From DATFQE01 sp963733845 (GTDB lineage: Bacteria > Actinomycetota > Thermoleophilia > Gaiellales > Gaiellaceae): a stretch of DNA of 64,000 bases. Where the stretch lies: positions 744,001 through 808,000 of the forward strand of contig CAVTEM010000007.1 in assembly GCA_963733845.1 (NCBI GenBank), written 5' to 3'. Numbering within the stretch: position 1 is the stretch's first letter; the number at the start of each line of letters is the position of its first letter. The notes below the pieces were generated by a model, which made no database searches, had not been told where the DNA came from, and was given only the letters and a program-made list of their open reading frames with translations. A program made the position numbers and the translations under genes. Of the stretch, positions 16,920 to 26,342 are shown piece after piece.

Positions 16920-17782
16920 CGCTCCAGGAGCTCGCCGGCGACCTGGAGCGCTACTTCCGCATCGCGGAGGTCGAGAACGACGACTGGTCGCCCGTCTTCG
17001 AGGCCGTCTACGCCGAGCCCTACTGGCGTGAATACGTCGAGCCGGGCTACGAGGGCAAGTGGAACGGACTGATGGTGCGCGGCACTGGCGAGGTCGAGCG
17101 GGTCGTGACCTGCGTCTTCCCGAGCGACCGGATCGTGGCGGGTCTGGAGCCGGGGACGCTGCTCTTCTCCGAGCACCCGGTGGACTTCGCCGACGAGCCG
17201 GGCTTCCTCCCGCTCTCGCGCGAGAGCCTCGCGGCACTGAAGGAGCGGGCCTGTGGCTTCTTCCACGCGCACGCGCCCCTGGACATGCACCCGGAGGTCT
17301 CGCCGTCTCGGCTCTGCGCCGAGGGTGTCGGGCTGGAGGCGCTCGAGGAGTACTACCCGATCGCCGACGGGATCCCGGGGGGCGCCGCGATCGTCGGCGA
17401 CAGCGAGCTCTCGCTGGAAGGGCTCGCGGAGGCGTTTCGCGCCTACCTCGGCCCCGAGATCAAGGTGCACGTGATCACACGGCCGCGCTACGAGGCCGGC
17501 CGCGTCGCCGTCGTTGCAGGGGGCGGGGCCGACGTCGACATCCTCCGTGCTTCGATCGAGCGCGGCTGCCGGACGTACGTGACCGGGAACGCGGCCACCA
17601 ACTGCCGGATCGACTGGGTGCAGGAAAGGGTGCGTGCGTTCAGGGCGATGGCCGACGATGCCGAGGTGGCGCTGATCGACGCGATGCACTACGGGATGGA
17701 GAAACCGCCTCAGCTCGCCATGGTCGAGTGGTTTCGCGCGCGCGGGCTGCCGGCAGAGTTCGTGCCCGACGGGCCGAAGTAG
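16916..17782 (+). CDS. NIF3-like dinuclear metal-centre protein
   Basis: 288 residues. Recognisable NIF3/YbgI features are HAHAPLDMHPE (the H-x-LD metal segment), RVAVVAGGGAD, TYVTGNAATNCR and DAMHYGMEKP near the C-terminus, equivalent to the H-x3-E metal site. Family members form toroidal hexamers with a two-metal centre; the biochemical role is unsettled. GTG 16916 overlaps the ligD stop by 4 bp, so it is co-transcribed with ligD, perhaps incidentally. Confidence 0.72.
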   Translation: MTLQELAGDLERYFRIAEVENDDWSPVFEAVYAEPYWREYVEPGYEGKWNGLMVRGTGEVERVVTCVFPSDRIVAGLEPGTLLFSEHPVDFADEPGFLPLSRESLAALKERACGFFHAHAPLDMHPEVSPSRLCAEGVGLEALEEYYPIADGIPGGAAIVGDSELSLEGLAEAFRAYLGPEIKVHVITRPRYEAGRVAVVAGGGADVDILRASIERGCRTYVTGNAATNCRIDWVQERVRAFRAMADDAEVALIDAMHYGMEKPPQLAMVEWFRARGLPAEFVPDGPK

Positions 17783-17797
17783 CGCCGATTCGAGCGG

Positions 17798-18568
17798 TCA
17801 CGCCTGCGCCCGCAGGAACTCGTAGACGCGGCCGAGCTCGTCGTAGCCGAGCTTGCCGTAGAGCTCCTTGGGCCAGTCCTCGTCGTCGGCGACGAGAAAG
17901 ACGAGCTCGGCGCCCGCACGGCGGGCCTCGTCGGCAGCTCTCTGCACGGTGGCGCGCGCGTAGCCACGCCCGCGGTGGCTCTCGACCGTCCCGACGTCCT
18001 CGATCTGGGCGGTGTCCCCGGCCAGGTAGAGGTCAGCTCCAGCTGACGACGCGCTCCTCGTCGAAGACGGCGAAGAAGCGCGTGTCGACGCGGTCGGCGA
18101 ACAGCCGCTTCGCCTCGTGCAGCTGGGCGAGTACCTCGTCGTCCGCCGCCCACTCGAATGTCCGGAGCTGTTCGGCACGAGGCTCGCGCAGGGTCTCCGC
18201 GTCCACTTCGCGCACGATCGACGTGTCCGAGAGCCGGTCGGGCTCGCGGTGGAGCGCCATCACCACATGCCGGTTCACCGACCAGCCGAGCTCCCGGAAC
18301 TGCGGCTCGAGCCTCGCTCCGGCGGTCTCGTCGCGGAGCTCGAGCTTCCTGTGGTTCAGCCCGGCTGCGCCCTGGATCCGCTCCGCCTCGGCCGCAAGCT
18401 CGGCGGCGCCGACGTTGGCCGGGAGCTCCTCGACGAGCAGGTAGTTGGAATCCCAGCGCCGCGGTACCCGCTCGTCGAACATCGCCGTGCCGTAGGCAAA
18501 GGGCTTCTCCCTGGTGCCGCCGTGGTCGGCGAGCGCAAGGAACCCGAGGGCCGCTCCAGCTCACCCAT
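17798..18568 (-). CDS. GNAT-family N-acetyltransferase, two single-base shifts
   Basis: The acetyl-CoA loop ESHRGRGYARATVQRAADEARRAG followed by DDEDWPKELYGKLGYDELGR is classic GNAT, but lies in a different frame from the N-terminal part (WDSNYLLVEELPANV). A shift near 18041 joins them (VVSW into ADLYLAG), and a missing G near 18552 extends the N-terminus to ATG 18568 (ERALGFLALADHGG). That start overlaps the ndh stop by 8 bp, which supports it. Substrate unknown; expected in the same operon as the NADH dehydrogenase. Confidence 0.7.
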
Positions 18569-19826
18569 CGCCCAGGCCTCGCCGCCGGCCGAGCCCGCCG
18601 AGCTCGGCGAGGTCGCGGGGAAAAAACAGCGCGACCGTCCAGTCGACGACGACGCGCAGCTTCCGGCTCAGCAGCGGCAGCTGGTACAGGTGGTAGGTCC
18701 GCGTCACGAACCAGCCCAGGAAGCCCCGGAGGTGCAGGCCGAAGACGTCGGCGATCCCCTTGTAGTGCCCGAGCGTGGCGACCTGGCCGAGCATGCGGTA
18801 GCGGTACGGCTGCGGGTCGCCGCGGAGGTTCTTCGCGAGCCGGCGCGCCTGCCGCAGCGCGTGCTGGCAGGTTGGCGGGTCGAACTCGCCCGGAGTGGCC
18901 TGGTTCGGTACGCGCGCGCAGTCCCCGAGCGCCCAGATCCGCTCCTTGCCCTCGACACGCAGGGTCTCGTCGACCGCCACCCCGCCCTTCTCCGACGTCG
19001 GCAGGCCGAGCACCGGTGCGAGCCCGTTGGGGCGGACTCCGGCCGTCCAGACCAGCGTCTTCGTCGCGATCGCCAGGCCGTTCGAGAGGTGCGCGGTCTC
19101 GGGCTCGAGCGAGTCGAGCGTCGTGTCGACGTGGATCTCGACCTCCAGCTTGCGCAGGTAACGGTCCGCGTACTCCCCCAGTCGTCGCGGAATCTCGGGG
19201 AGGATGGCCGGGGCGGCGTCCACGAGCACCCAGCGGCGGGGAACAGGGCGGAGCCGAGGGTAGTAGCGAAGCGCGGCCTCGACGAGGTCGCGGAGCTCGG
19301 CGAGGGCCTCGACTCCCGCGTAGCCCGCCCCGATGAAGACGAACGACAGGTGCTTTCGCTGTTCCTGCTCGTCGAGCGCCGCATCCGCGTATTCGAGCTC
19401 GCGCAGGACGTGGTTGCGCAGGCGGATCGCGTCGGGGAGGTCCTTGAAGCCGTACGCGTGCTCGGCCAAGCCGGGCACAGGCAGCACACGGTGCACCGAG
19501 CCCAGCGCGACGACGAGCTGCTCGTATTCGACGTCGAAGACGCCGGCGTCCGTCTCCACCACGACCGTCCGGCGCTCCTCGTCGTGGCCCGTGACGTGGC
19601 CGAGCAGGAGCTCGCTCCTGCGGCACATCTGGCGCAGCGGGACGACGACGTGCCGCGGCTCGAGCGTGCCGGATGCGGCCTCGGGAAGCATCGGCGTGTA
19701 GAGCATGTAGTTCTCGAGGCTGACGATCGTCGAGCCCGTGTGGGCGAGCCGCGCCACGTAGCCGCCGGCGAAGCCGCCGCCCAGGATCAGCAGCCCGTCG
19801 CGGGCCTTGCGGGCTGAGTTCGCCAC
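18561..19826 (-). CDS. ndh: type II NADH dehydrogenase
   Basis: 421 residues. Two Rossmann motifs: GGGFAGGYVARL for FAD at the N-terminus and IGAGYAGVEALAEL for NAD(P)H near 165; WALGDCARVP is the second FAD segment. The C-terminal stretch (GFLGWFVTRTYHLYQLPLLSRK) matches the amphipathic membrane anchor of NDH-2. Oxidises NADH and reduces quinone without pumping protons. GTG 19826 start; the next minus-strand gene is the GNAT. Confidence 0.85.
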   Translation of the reverse strand: MANSARKARDGLLILGGGFAGGYVARLAHTGSTIVSLENYMLYTPMLPEAASGTLEPRHVVVPLRQMCRRSELLLGHVTGHDEERRTVVVETDAGVFDVEYEQLVVALGSVHRVLPVPGLAEHAYGFKDLPDAIRLRNHVLRELEYADAALDEQEQRKHLSFVFIGAGYAGVEALAELRDLVEAALRYYPRLRPVPRRWVLVDAAPAILPEIPRRLGEYADRYLRKLEVEIHVDTTLDSLEPETAHLSNGLAIATKTLVWTAGVRPNGLAPVLGLPTSEKGGVAVDETLRVEGKERIWALGDCARVPNQATPGEFDPPTCQHALRQARRLAKNLRGDPQPYRYRMLGQVATLGHYKGIADVFGLHLRGFLGWFVTRTYHLYQLPLLSRKLRVVVDWTVALFFPRDLAELGGLGRRRGLGDG

Positions 19827-19871
19827 CCCGGTCTTCTACCACGGCGAGTGCGGCAGGCGGACGGTTCAGAA

Positions 19872-19911
19872 TTGACACAGCTTATGACTCACATTATGAA
19901 TCCCTATTCAT
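19872..19911 (+). promoter_or_regulatory. sigma-70-type promoter with an overlapping inverted repeat, upstream of the binding-protein gene
   Basis: TTGACA (19872-19877), a 17-bp spacer and TATGAA (19895-19900) make a textbook promoter. A perfect inverted repeat, ATGAAT-CCCT-ATTCAT (19896-19911), overlaps the -10 and the expected transcription start and could be an operator. The segment is AT-rich for this genome. The gene itself has GAGGAG before ATG 19946. Confidence 0.6.
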
Positions 19912-19945
19912 CCATCCACCCACTCCAACCCACGAGGAGCCGTCA

Positions 19946-20944
19946 ATGACCCGTCTGATCGCCGTTCTCGCCGTTCTGACCGCGCTGTTCGGAGCCGCCG
20001 CGAGCTCGAGCTCGAGCGGTACGCACAGCACGAAGGACGTGAAGCTGACGCTGGTTGCCTACTCGACGCCGCGGGAGGCCTACGCGAAGATCATCGAGGC
20101 CTTCCAGAAGACGCCCGCCGGCCAGGGAGTCACGTTCGACCAGTCGTACGGCGCGTCCGGCGAGCAGAGCCGGGCCGTCGAGCAGGGCCTCCCCGCCGAC
20201 ATCGTGGCCTTCTCGCTCGCTCCGGACATCACGCGCTTGATTCCGAAGGGCCTGATCGCGAAGGAGTGGAACAAGGACGCGTTCAAGGGAATGGTCACGC
20301 GGTCGGTCGTCGTGTTTGCGCTGCGGGACGGCAATCCCGAAGAAGATCCGCAGGTGGAGCGACCTCACGAAGCCGGACGTCGAGGTGCTGAACCCCAACC
20401 CGTTCACATCCGGCGGCGCACGCTGGAACGTGATGGCCGCGTACGGCGCCCAGCTGCGGCTCGGCAAGACGCACAAGCAGGCAGTCGCGTACCTCGAGAG
20501 CCTCTACCGGCACATCCCGGTGCAGGACAAGAGCGCCCGTGAGGCGCTGCAGACGTTCCTCGGCGGCAAGGGCGACGCACTCCTCGCCTATGAGAACGAG
20601 GCGCTCTTCGCCAAGCAGAAGGGCCAGGACGTCCAGTTCGTGATCCCGAAGGAGACGATCCTGATCGAGAACCCGGTCGCGGTCGTCAAGACCTCGAAGC
20701 ACAAGCCCGAAGCCCGCGCGTTCATCCGCTTCCTCCGCACGCCCGAGGCACAGCGGATCTACGCCCAGAACGGCTACCGGCCGGTGCTCAAGAGCGTGGC
20801 CAAGGGAGTTCAGGTTCCCGGCGCGCCCGGGCCTGTTCAAGATCGACCAGCCTCGGCGGTTGGCCCAAGGTCGAGAAGCAGTTCTTCGACCCGCGCTCGG
20901 GGATCATGGCCGCGATCCAGCGGAAGGTCGGGCAGGGGGGCTAG
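19946..20944 (+). CDS. sulfate/thiosulfate ABC-transporter substrate-binding protein, three single-base shifts
   Basis: An N-terminal signal segment is followed by the Sbp/CysP-type domain: LVAYSTPREAYAKIIEAFQ, FDQSYGASGEQSRAVEQGLPAD, then KIRRWSDLTKPDVEVLNPNP and SGGARWNVMAAYG. C-terminal residues WPKVEKQFFDPRSG are typical. Shifts near 20338, 20810 and 20860 break the frame; joining them gives a normal-length protein ending at TAG 20942-20944. No cysT, cysW or cysA follows; the next gene is convergent, so this receptor is an orphan here. The end overlaps the sigma-factor reading frame. Confidence 0.82.
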
Positions 20945-22232
20945 GCCGCCGACCTCGGCGAGCCTGCGCTCCAGAAACGCGCGCTCGGCCTCGTTCGTCG
21001 CGAGGTCGAGCGCGCGCCTGTAAGCAGTCGACGCCTCCGCGTCGCGCTCAAGCCGGCGGAGCAGGTCGGCCCGCGTGGAGTGGAGCAGGCGGTAGTGCTC
21101 GAGGCCCTCGAGCGCGTCGACCAGCTCGAGCCCGCGCGCCGGCCCCTCGGCCATCGCGACCGCGACCGCGCGGTTCAGCTCGACCACGGGCGAGGGCGAG
21201 ACGGCGACGAGCTCGTCGTAGAGCGCGGCGATCGCGTGCCACTCGGTGTCCTCCGCGCGGGCGGCCCGGCAGTGCACGGCTGCGATCGCGGCCTGGAGCT
21301 GGTAGGGGCCGACGACTCTCAGCGACGAGGCGCGTTCGAGCACGCGCAGCCCTTCGTCGATGCGACCCCGGTTCCAGCGCGAGCGGTCCTGGTCCTCGAG
21401 CAGGACGAGCGTGCCGTCCTCGGCCACGCGGGCCTCGCGGCGGGCGTCCTGCAGGAGCATGAGCGCGAGTAGGCCGAGCGCTTCCGGCTCGTCGGGCATC
21501 AGCACCGCGAGCAGCTTCCCGAGCCGGATCGCCTCCTCGCTCAGGTCGGCCCGCACGAGCTCCGCGCCGCCCGTCGCCGAGTAGCCCTCGTTGAAGATCA
21601 GGTAGACGACGGCCAGCACCGAGCGCAGCGCGGTCGGGCAGGAGCTCGTCGGGCGGCACGCGGAAGGGGATCCCGGCGTCGCGGATCTTGCGCTTGGCCC
21701 GGACGAGCCGCTGGGCGAGAGTCGGCTCGGGCACGAGGAACGCGGCCGCGATCTCCTGCGTCGAGAGGCCGCCGACCATGCGCAGGGTCAGCGGGACGCG
21801 GACGTCTGCAGCCAGTGCCGGGTGGCAGCAGGTGAACACAAGAGCGAGCCGCTCATCCGGGATCGATGTCTCCGGGTCCTCGGTCACGGTGGTCTCGAGT
21901 CGCTCGAGCAGCTCGCGCTTGCGTTCGAACGTGCGCTCGCGGCGGATCCGGTCGACGGCGCGGTTCTTCGCCACGGTCACGATCCAGGCGCCGGGATTCG
22001 AGGGCGCACCGTCGAGCGGCCAGCGCTCGACCGCCAGCGCGAACGCGTCCTGAACGGCCTCTTCCGCCCGCTCGAGGTCGCCGAGCGCGCGGGCGAGGAC
22101 GGCGACGGCGCGCCCCCACTCCTCCCGGAAGACTGCCTCGACGCTCGCTACGAGCGTGCCTCCACGGGCATCGGCATGATCGGCCGGATCTCGACCGTGC
22201 CGTGGTGCGCGGCGGGCAGCTTGGCCGCCCAC
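20837..22232 (-). CDS. ECF sigma factor, ECF42-like, with C-terminal TPR-like extension; one single-base shift
   Basis: Sigma-2 (EEAVQDAFALAVERWP) and sigma-4 (LSTQEIAAAFLVPEPTLAQRLVRAKRKI) are followed, after a shift near 21633, by the helical extension beginning VLAVVYLIFNEGYSA, a hallmark of ECF42 sigmas. The extension carries paired-helix repeats (WHAIAALYDELVAVSPSPVVELNRAVAVA). It sits directly after a DGPF/YCII gene, the diagnostic ECF42 context. The start is uncertain: ATG 22232 is the only standard start, yet similarity begins near 22150. The reading frame runs into the convergent gene, so the true stop may be near 20945. Confidence 0.85.
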
Positions 22233-22513
22233 TCGGTCGCCTCGTCGAGCGAGTCCGCCTCGATCAGGTAGTAGCCGCCGAGCTGCTCCTTCGTCTCGGC
22301 GAAGGGGCCGTCCGTCACGAGCCGCTCGCCGTCGCGGATGCGGAGCGTGGTGGCGTTTCCGGTCGGCTGCAGCCGGTCGGCCGCGACCATCGCGCCCGCG
22401 GCCTGCAGCTCCTCGGTGAACGCGCGGTAGCGCTCCATGGCGCTCGTGCGGTCGTCCTCGCTCATGGACTCCCAGCCGCTCTCCTCGGCGTAGATCAGAA
22501 GCATGTACTGCAT
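22148..22513 (-). CDS. YCII/DGPF-domain protein, ECF42 partner
   Basis: 121 residues. MQYMLLIYAEE opens the fold and DGPFAETKEQLGGYYLIEADSLDEA contains the name-giving DGPF motif. In other genomes such proteins are encoded next to ECF42 sigma factors and are the best-known targets or partners; their biochemical role is not established. AAGGGAG lies just before ATG 22513, so this is one of the SD-led genes. Confidence 0.88.
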   Translation of the reverse strand: MQYMLLIYAEESGWESMSEDDRTSAMERYRAFTEELQAAGAMVAADRLQPTGNATTLRIRDGERLVTDGPFAETKEQLGGYYLIEADSLDEATEWAAKLPAAHHGTVEIRPIMPMPVEARS

Positions 22514-22536
22514 GGGTCTCCCTTCGGTCGGTTACG

Positions 22537-24799
22537 TCATGGAGACGAACGGGCGGCCGCGGAATCGACAGCGAGCATCGCCTCGAGCAGCTCGAGCGCT
22601 CCGGCCTTGTCGAGCGGCTCGTTCAGGTTGCCGCACTTGGGCGACTGGACGCACGACGGGCAGCCGTGCTCGCAGGGGCAGCCGGCGAGCAGCTTGGCCG
22701 TGTCGCCCACCCAGCTCTCGAAGACGTCGAAGCCGCGCTCCGTGATCCCGACGCCGCCGGAGTGCCCGTCGTAGACGAAGATCGTCGGGCGGCCGGTCTG
22801 GAAGTGGACGTTGGTCGAGAGTCCGCCGATGTCCCAGCGGTCGCACATCGCCCAGAGCGGCAGGATCGCGATCATGGCGTGCTCGGCCGCGTGCAGGGTC
22901 CCGAGCAGGCGCGGCATCTGCACGGACGAGCCCAGCTGCTCGGGCTCGGGGAGGTACCAGACCGCCTCGGTGTCGAAGGTCGTCTCGGGCAGGTCGAGCG
23001 GCGTGAGGTCGATCGGCTCGCCGCCGCGGATCGACCGCCGCTGGTAGGCAATCACCTGCTCGGTCACGGAGACGCGCCCGAACGACAGCTCGAGCCCGAG
23101 GCGCTGCCTCGGTCCGGAGCGTCTCCTCGATCGCCGTGTTCGTCTCCTTCTTCGGCTGCGTGTACCAGTCCCCGGAGAAGGGCTGCACGAGCGCGGTGCG
23201 CGCCCCGAGGTCGAGCTCGAGCACCTGGTAGGTCTCGCCGAGGTGGAGGTAGATCGCGCCCTGGTGGACGGTGGAGTAGGCCTTCTCGAGCTCGACGAGG
23301 CCGAGCATCGAGCCGCTCTCGACGTCGACCACCGTGAAGGAGTCGAGGCTCGTGGCCCGCAGCGCCACGCGCGCGGCCGGGTAGTCGCGTCCCGCCCAGA
23401 CGTAGCCCTTCGGCGTGTGCTTCAGCTCCGGAAGCTCGGCGGCGCGTTCGAGTGCGGCGTCGCCGAGGAACTCGCGGTCCGCGTCGTCGAGCGGCGCTTC
23501 GAACGCGGCCGAACGGACGTGTCCGTCCAGGACGTGCGGGTTGGCGTGGTCGAGGATCGCCGCCTCGACGCGGCGGTTCAGCAGCGTCTCGGGCTCGCGC
23601 ATGAAGTACTGCTCGAGGGCGTCCTCGCTCGCCACGAGCACGGCGAGCCCGTGGTCGCGACGACCGGCGCGGCCCCACTGCTGGCGCAGGCTGGCGACCG
23701 TGCCGGGGAAGCCGACGCAGAGCACCGCGTCGAGCAGGCCGACGTCGATTCCGAGCTCGAGCGCGTTGGTGGCGGAGACGCCGAGCAGGTCGCCCTCGAC
23801 GAGCCGGCGCTCGATCTCCCGTCGCTGCGCGGGCGTGTAGCCGGCCCGGTACGGCGAGAGCCGCGCGGCGAGCTCGCGATCGCCGAGCCGGTCGACCGTG
23901 AAGCGGTGCACCAGCTCGGCCACCCTGCGGCTCTTGCCGAACGCGAGCGTGCGCCGTCCCGCCGAGACGAGCTCGGCCAGCAGGCGTGACGCGTCGGAGA
24001 GCGCGCTCGCCCGCTCGCCGAGCTCCTCGTCGAGGAGCGCCGGGTTCCAGAGCGCGATCGTCCGCTCGGCGCGCGGAGCGCCGTCGTCGTCGACCACGGT
24101 GGCCCCGACGCCCAGGAGCGAACGGGCCAGCTCGCCGGGGTTGGCGATCGTCGCGGACGAGAGCAGGAAGCGCGGCTCCGCGCCGTACACGTGCGCGAGC
24201 CGTCGCAGCCGTCGCAGGACGTTTCCCACGTGTGAGCCGAACACGCCGCGGTAGACGTGCGCCTCGTCGATCACGACGTAGCCGAGGTTCGAGAGCACGT
24301 CCCCCCAGCGGTCGTGGTGCGGGAGCACGCCGAGATGCAGCATGTCCGGGTTGGTCAGGATCAGGTTCGACCACTTCCGGATCTGCCAGCGCTGCTCGCC
24401 CGGAGTGTCCCCGTCGTAGATCGCGGCCTTCACCTTCGGGACGCGCAGCTCGTTCAGCGCGCGCGCCTGGTCCTGCGCGAGCGCCTTGGTCGGATAGAGA
24501 TAGAGCGCGCGGGTCTTGGGCTCGCGCGCGAGCGCGTCGAGCACGGGCAGGTTGAACGCGAGCGTCTTGCCGCTCGCGGTTCCGGTCGCGACGACGACGT
24601 GCTCGCCGCGCGCGACCGCGTCCCATGCCGTGCGCTGGTGCGTGAAGAGCTCCTCGATCCCGCGCGCGGCGAGCGCGTCTCGCACGCGCTGGTCGAGCTC
24701 GTCGGGCAGCGGCGCCGTGCGGGCTTCGCGGGCCGGCTCGGTCGTCAGGTACGCGATCTCCTCAGCGCCGAGCAGCTCGGCCGGGAAGGCGACGGTCAC
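22537..24799 (-). CDS. DEAD/DEAH-box helicase with DUF1998, MrfA/YprA type; one single-base shift
   Basis: About 755 residues. Motif I is ATGTASGKTLAFN, motif II VVIDEAHVYRG, motif III SSATIANP and motif VI QQWGRAGRRDHG. The C-terminal DUF1998 has the four-cysteine cluster CPCEHGCPSCVQSPKC. This matches B. subtilis MrfA, a 3'-5' helicase for mitomycin-type damage. A shift near 23095 separates the DUF1998 part (LGLELSFGRVSVTEQ). GTG 24799 overlaps the methyltransferase stop by 4 bp. Confidence 0.88.
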
Positions 24800-25464
24800 G
24801 GCTTCCGCGCGCGAACGGCGAGGACGTGCGGGTAGTCGGCGCCGGCGGACTCCTCGAAGCGTTCGAGGACGAGCTCCGCGTCCACGAACGCCTGCAGGAG
24901 TTGGGCCAGCGGGAGATGGCACATTCCGACCAGTCGCCGCAGGCCCTCGCCGAAGCCGGGGCCATCGTCGGTCCAGGCCGTCTCGCGGTACCCGGGAAAG
25001 AGCACGGGCACCGCGTCCTCGCCGACCTTGCTGGCGAATGGCCCCACGAAACACGGGTGCAGGCCCACGTGGACGAAGCTGCCGCCGGGGACGAGAACGC
25101 GCGCGCCCTCGCGAACCGCGCTCGCGTAGTCGTCCATGTCCGTGTGCGCGAAGAGCGCAGCGACCGCGTCGAAGCTGTTGTCCGGTATGGGCAGCGCCGC
25201 CGCGTCTGCGTGGACGAGCTCGACGGTGCCCGCCCGTGTACGGGCGACTCGAAGCTGGTCGGCGGAGAGGTCGACGCCGGTGACGGTCCAGCCGAGGTCG
25301 AGCAGCGTCGCGAAGTGCAGGCCGGTGCCGCAGCCGAGATCGAGGCAGCGACCCCGGCCCTGGCCGAGCAGTCGGCGCAGCAGCTCCGTGCGGCCGAGCG
25401 TGAACTCGCGCAGGCGCTCGTCGTAGTACTCCGCATGCCCGTCGTAGCGGGCGACTCGGGTCAC
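24796..25464 (-). CDS. class I SAM-dependent methyltransferase
   Basis: About 222 residues. Motif I CLDLGCGTGLHFATLLDLG, acidic residue in VTGVDLSADQ, motif II ALPIPDNSFDAV and post-motif ARVLVPGGSFVHVGLHP identify a UbiE/Methyltransf_11-type enzyme; the substrate is unknown. GTG 25464 is chosen because TAGCAT lies 7 nt upstream; the frame is open further into the riboswitch region but without similarity. Leads a two-gene unit with the helicase and is divergent from the thiamine operon. Confidence 0.8.
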   Translation of the reverse strand: MTRVARYDGHAEYYDERLREFTLGRTELLRRLLGQGRGRCLDLGCGTGLHFATLLDLGWTVTGVDLSADQLRVARTRAGTVELVHADAAALPIPDNSFDAVAALFAHTDMDDYASAVREGARVLVPGGSFVHVGLHPCFVGPFASKVGEDAVPVLFPGYRETAWTDDGPGFGEGLRRLVGMCHLPLAQLLQAFVDAELVLERFEESAGADYPHVLAVRARKP

Positions 25465-25471
25465 GTGGCCG

Positions 25472-25481
25472 ATGCTACTCT
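25472..25481. promoter_or_regulatory. overlapping divergent -10 boxes, methyltransferase / thiamine operon
   Basis: TAGCAT on the minus strand (25472-25477) is 7 nt from the methyltransferase GTG. TACTCT on the plus strand (25476-25481) ends 3 nt before the first paired base of the TPP aptamer. The two boxes share two base pairs. Confidence 0.5.
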
Positions 25482-25484
25482 CGG

Positions 25485-25566
25485 CCGACCGGGGTGCCCC
25501 GCGTGGGGCTGAGAACACACCCGCTGAACCTGATCCGGCTAGTACCGGCGAAGGGAGTGAAGTTGG
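25485..25566 (+). ncRNA. TPP riboswitch (THI element)
   Basis: All consensus blocks are present in order: GGGGTGCC (25491), P3 hairpin GCCCC-GCGT-GGGGC (25496-25509), CTGAGA (25509-25514), ACCCG (25519-25523), GAACCTGATCCGG with P5 CCGG/CCGG (25535-25548), then GCGAAGGGA. P1 can form from CCGAC (25485-25489) and GTTGG (25562-25566), with one G-U pair. The 3' strand of P1 includes the TTG start proposed for thiD, so ligand binding would hide the start codon directly. Confidence 0.95.
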
Positions 25567-26342
25567 TACCTCGCTGTTTGACCATCGCGTCTTCGGACTC
25601 CGGCGGCGGTGCCGGCATCCAGGCCGACCTGAAGGCGTTCGCCGCGGCGGGTTGCCACGGCATGTCCGTCCTGGTCGCCTTGACGGCGCAGAACACGCTC
25701 GGCGTCACGGCCGTCCACGAGCTGCCGCCCGACTTCGTACGCGCGCAGCTGGAGGCGGTCTACGACGACATCGGCGTGGACGCAGCCAAGACCGGGATGC
25801 TCTTCTCGGCGCCGATCGTGGAGACGGTCGCCGACTTCCTCGAGGGCCGCGAGACGCCGCTCGTCGTCGATCCGGTCATGGTCGCGAGCTCGGGGGCGAA
25901 GCTGCTCAGAGACGATGCGGTCGAGGTGCTCGTGCGGCGGCTGTTTCCGCTGGCGACGGTCGTGACGCCGAACCTGCTCGAGGCCGAGGCGCTGACGGGC
26001 CGGCCCGGCGCCTCTCGCCGGGAGCTGGCCGAGCGGCTGCACGAGCTCGGCGCGGCGGCGGTGATCGTGACCGGGGGGCACGGAGACGAGGCCGTCGACC
26101 ACCTCTACGACGGCGTCGAGCACTACGAGTTTCCGGTCGCCCGGTACGACGTCCCGGCCACGCACGGCGCGGGCTGCACGCACTCGGCGACGGTCGCCGC
26201 CTTGCTCGCGAAGGGCGAGCGGCCGGTCCGGGTGGCGCGCGCGGCCGGCAAGGTGGCCTCCGACGCCGTGAAGAACGGCCTCACCGAGATCGGCGCTGGC
26301 GATGGCCCCGTCGACGTCTTCCACCTGGCAGGCGTGCGGTGA
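25563..26342 (+). CDS. thiD: hydroxymethylpyrimidine/phosphomethylpyrimidine kinase
   Basis: About 259 residues. Phosphorylates HMP and HMP-P for thiamine synthesis. CLTIASSDSGGGAGIQADLKAF is the N-terminal substrate motif (split here over two elements), VVDPVMVASSG the central one, and ATHGAGCTHSATVAALLA holds the catalytic Cys/anion hole. TTG 25563 is favoured: AAGGGAG ends 5 nt before it. GTG 25557 is the alternative; the longer open frame upstream lies inside the aptamer. First gene under the TPP riboswitch. Confidence 0.93.
   Translation: MVPRCLTIASSDSGGGAGIQADLKAFAAAGCHGMSVLVALTAQNTLGVTAVHELPPDFVRAQLEAVYDDIGVDAAKTGMLFSAPIVETVADFLEGRETPLVVDPVMVASSGAKLLRDDAVEVLVRRLFPLATVVTPNLLEAEALTGRPGASRRELAERLHELGAAAVIVTGGHGDEAVDHLYDGVEHYEFPVARYDVPATHGAGCTHSATVAALLAKGERPVRVARAAGKVASDAVKNGLTEIGAGDGPVDVFHLAGVR

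Noticed and set aside
25494..25562. Upstream extension of thiD through the TPP aptamer
   Set aside because: These codons are the riboswitch consensus blocks and have no similarity to ThiD N-termini.
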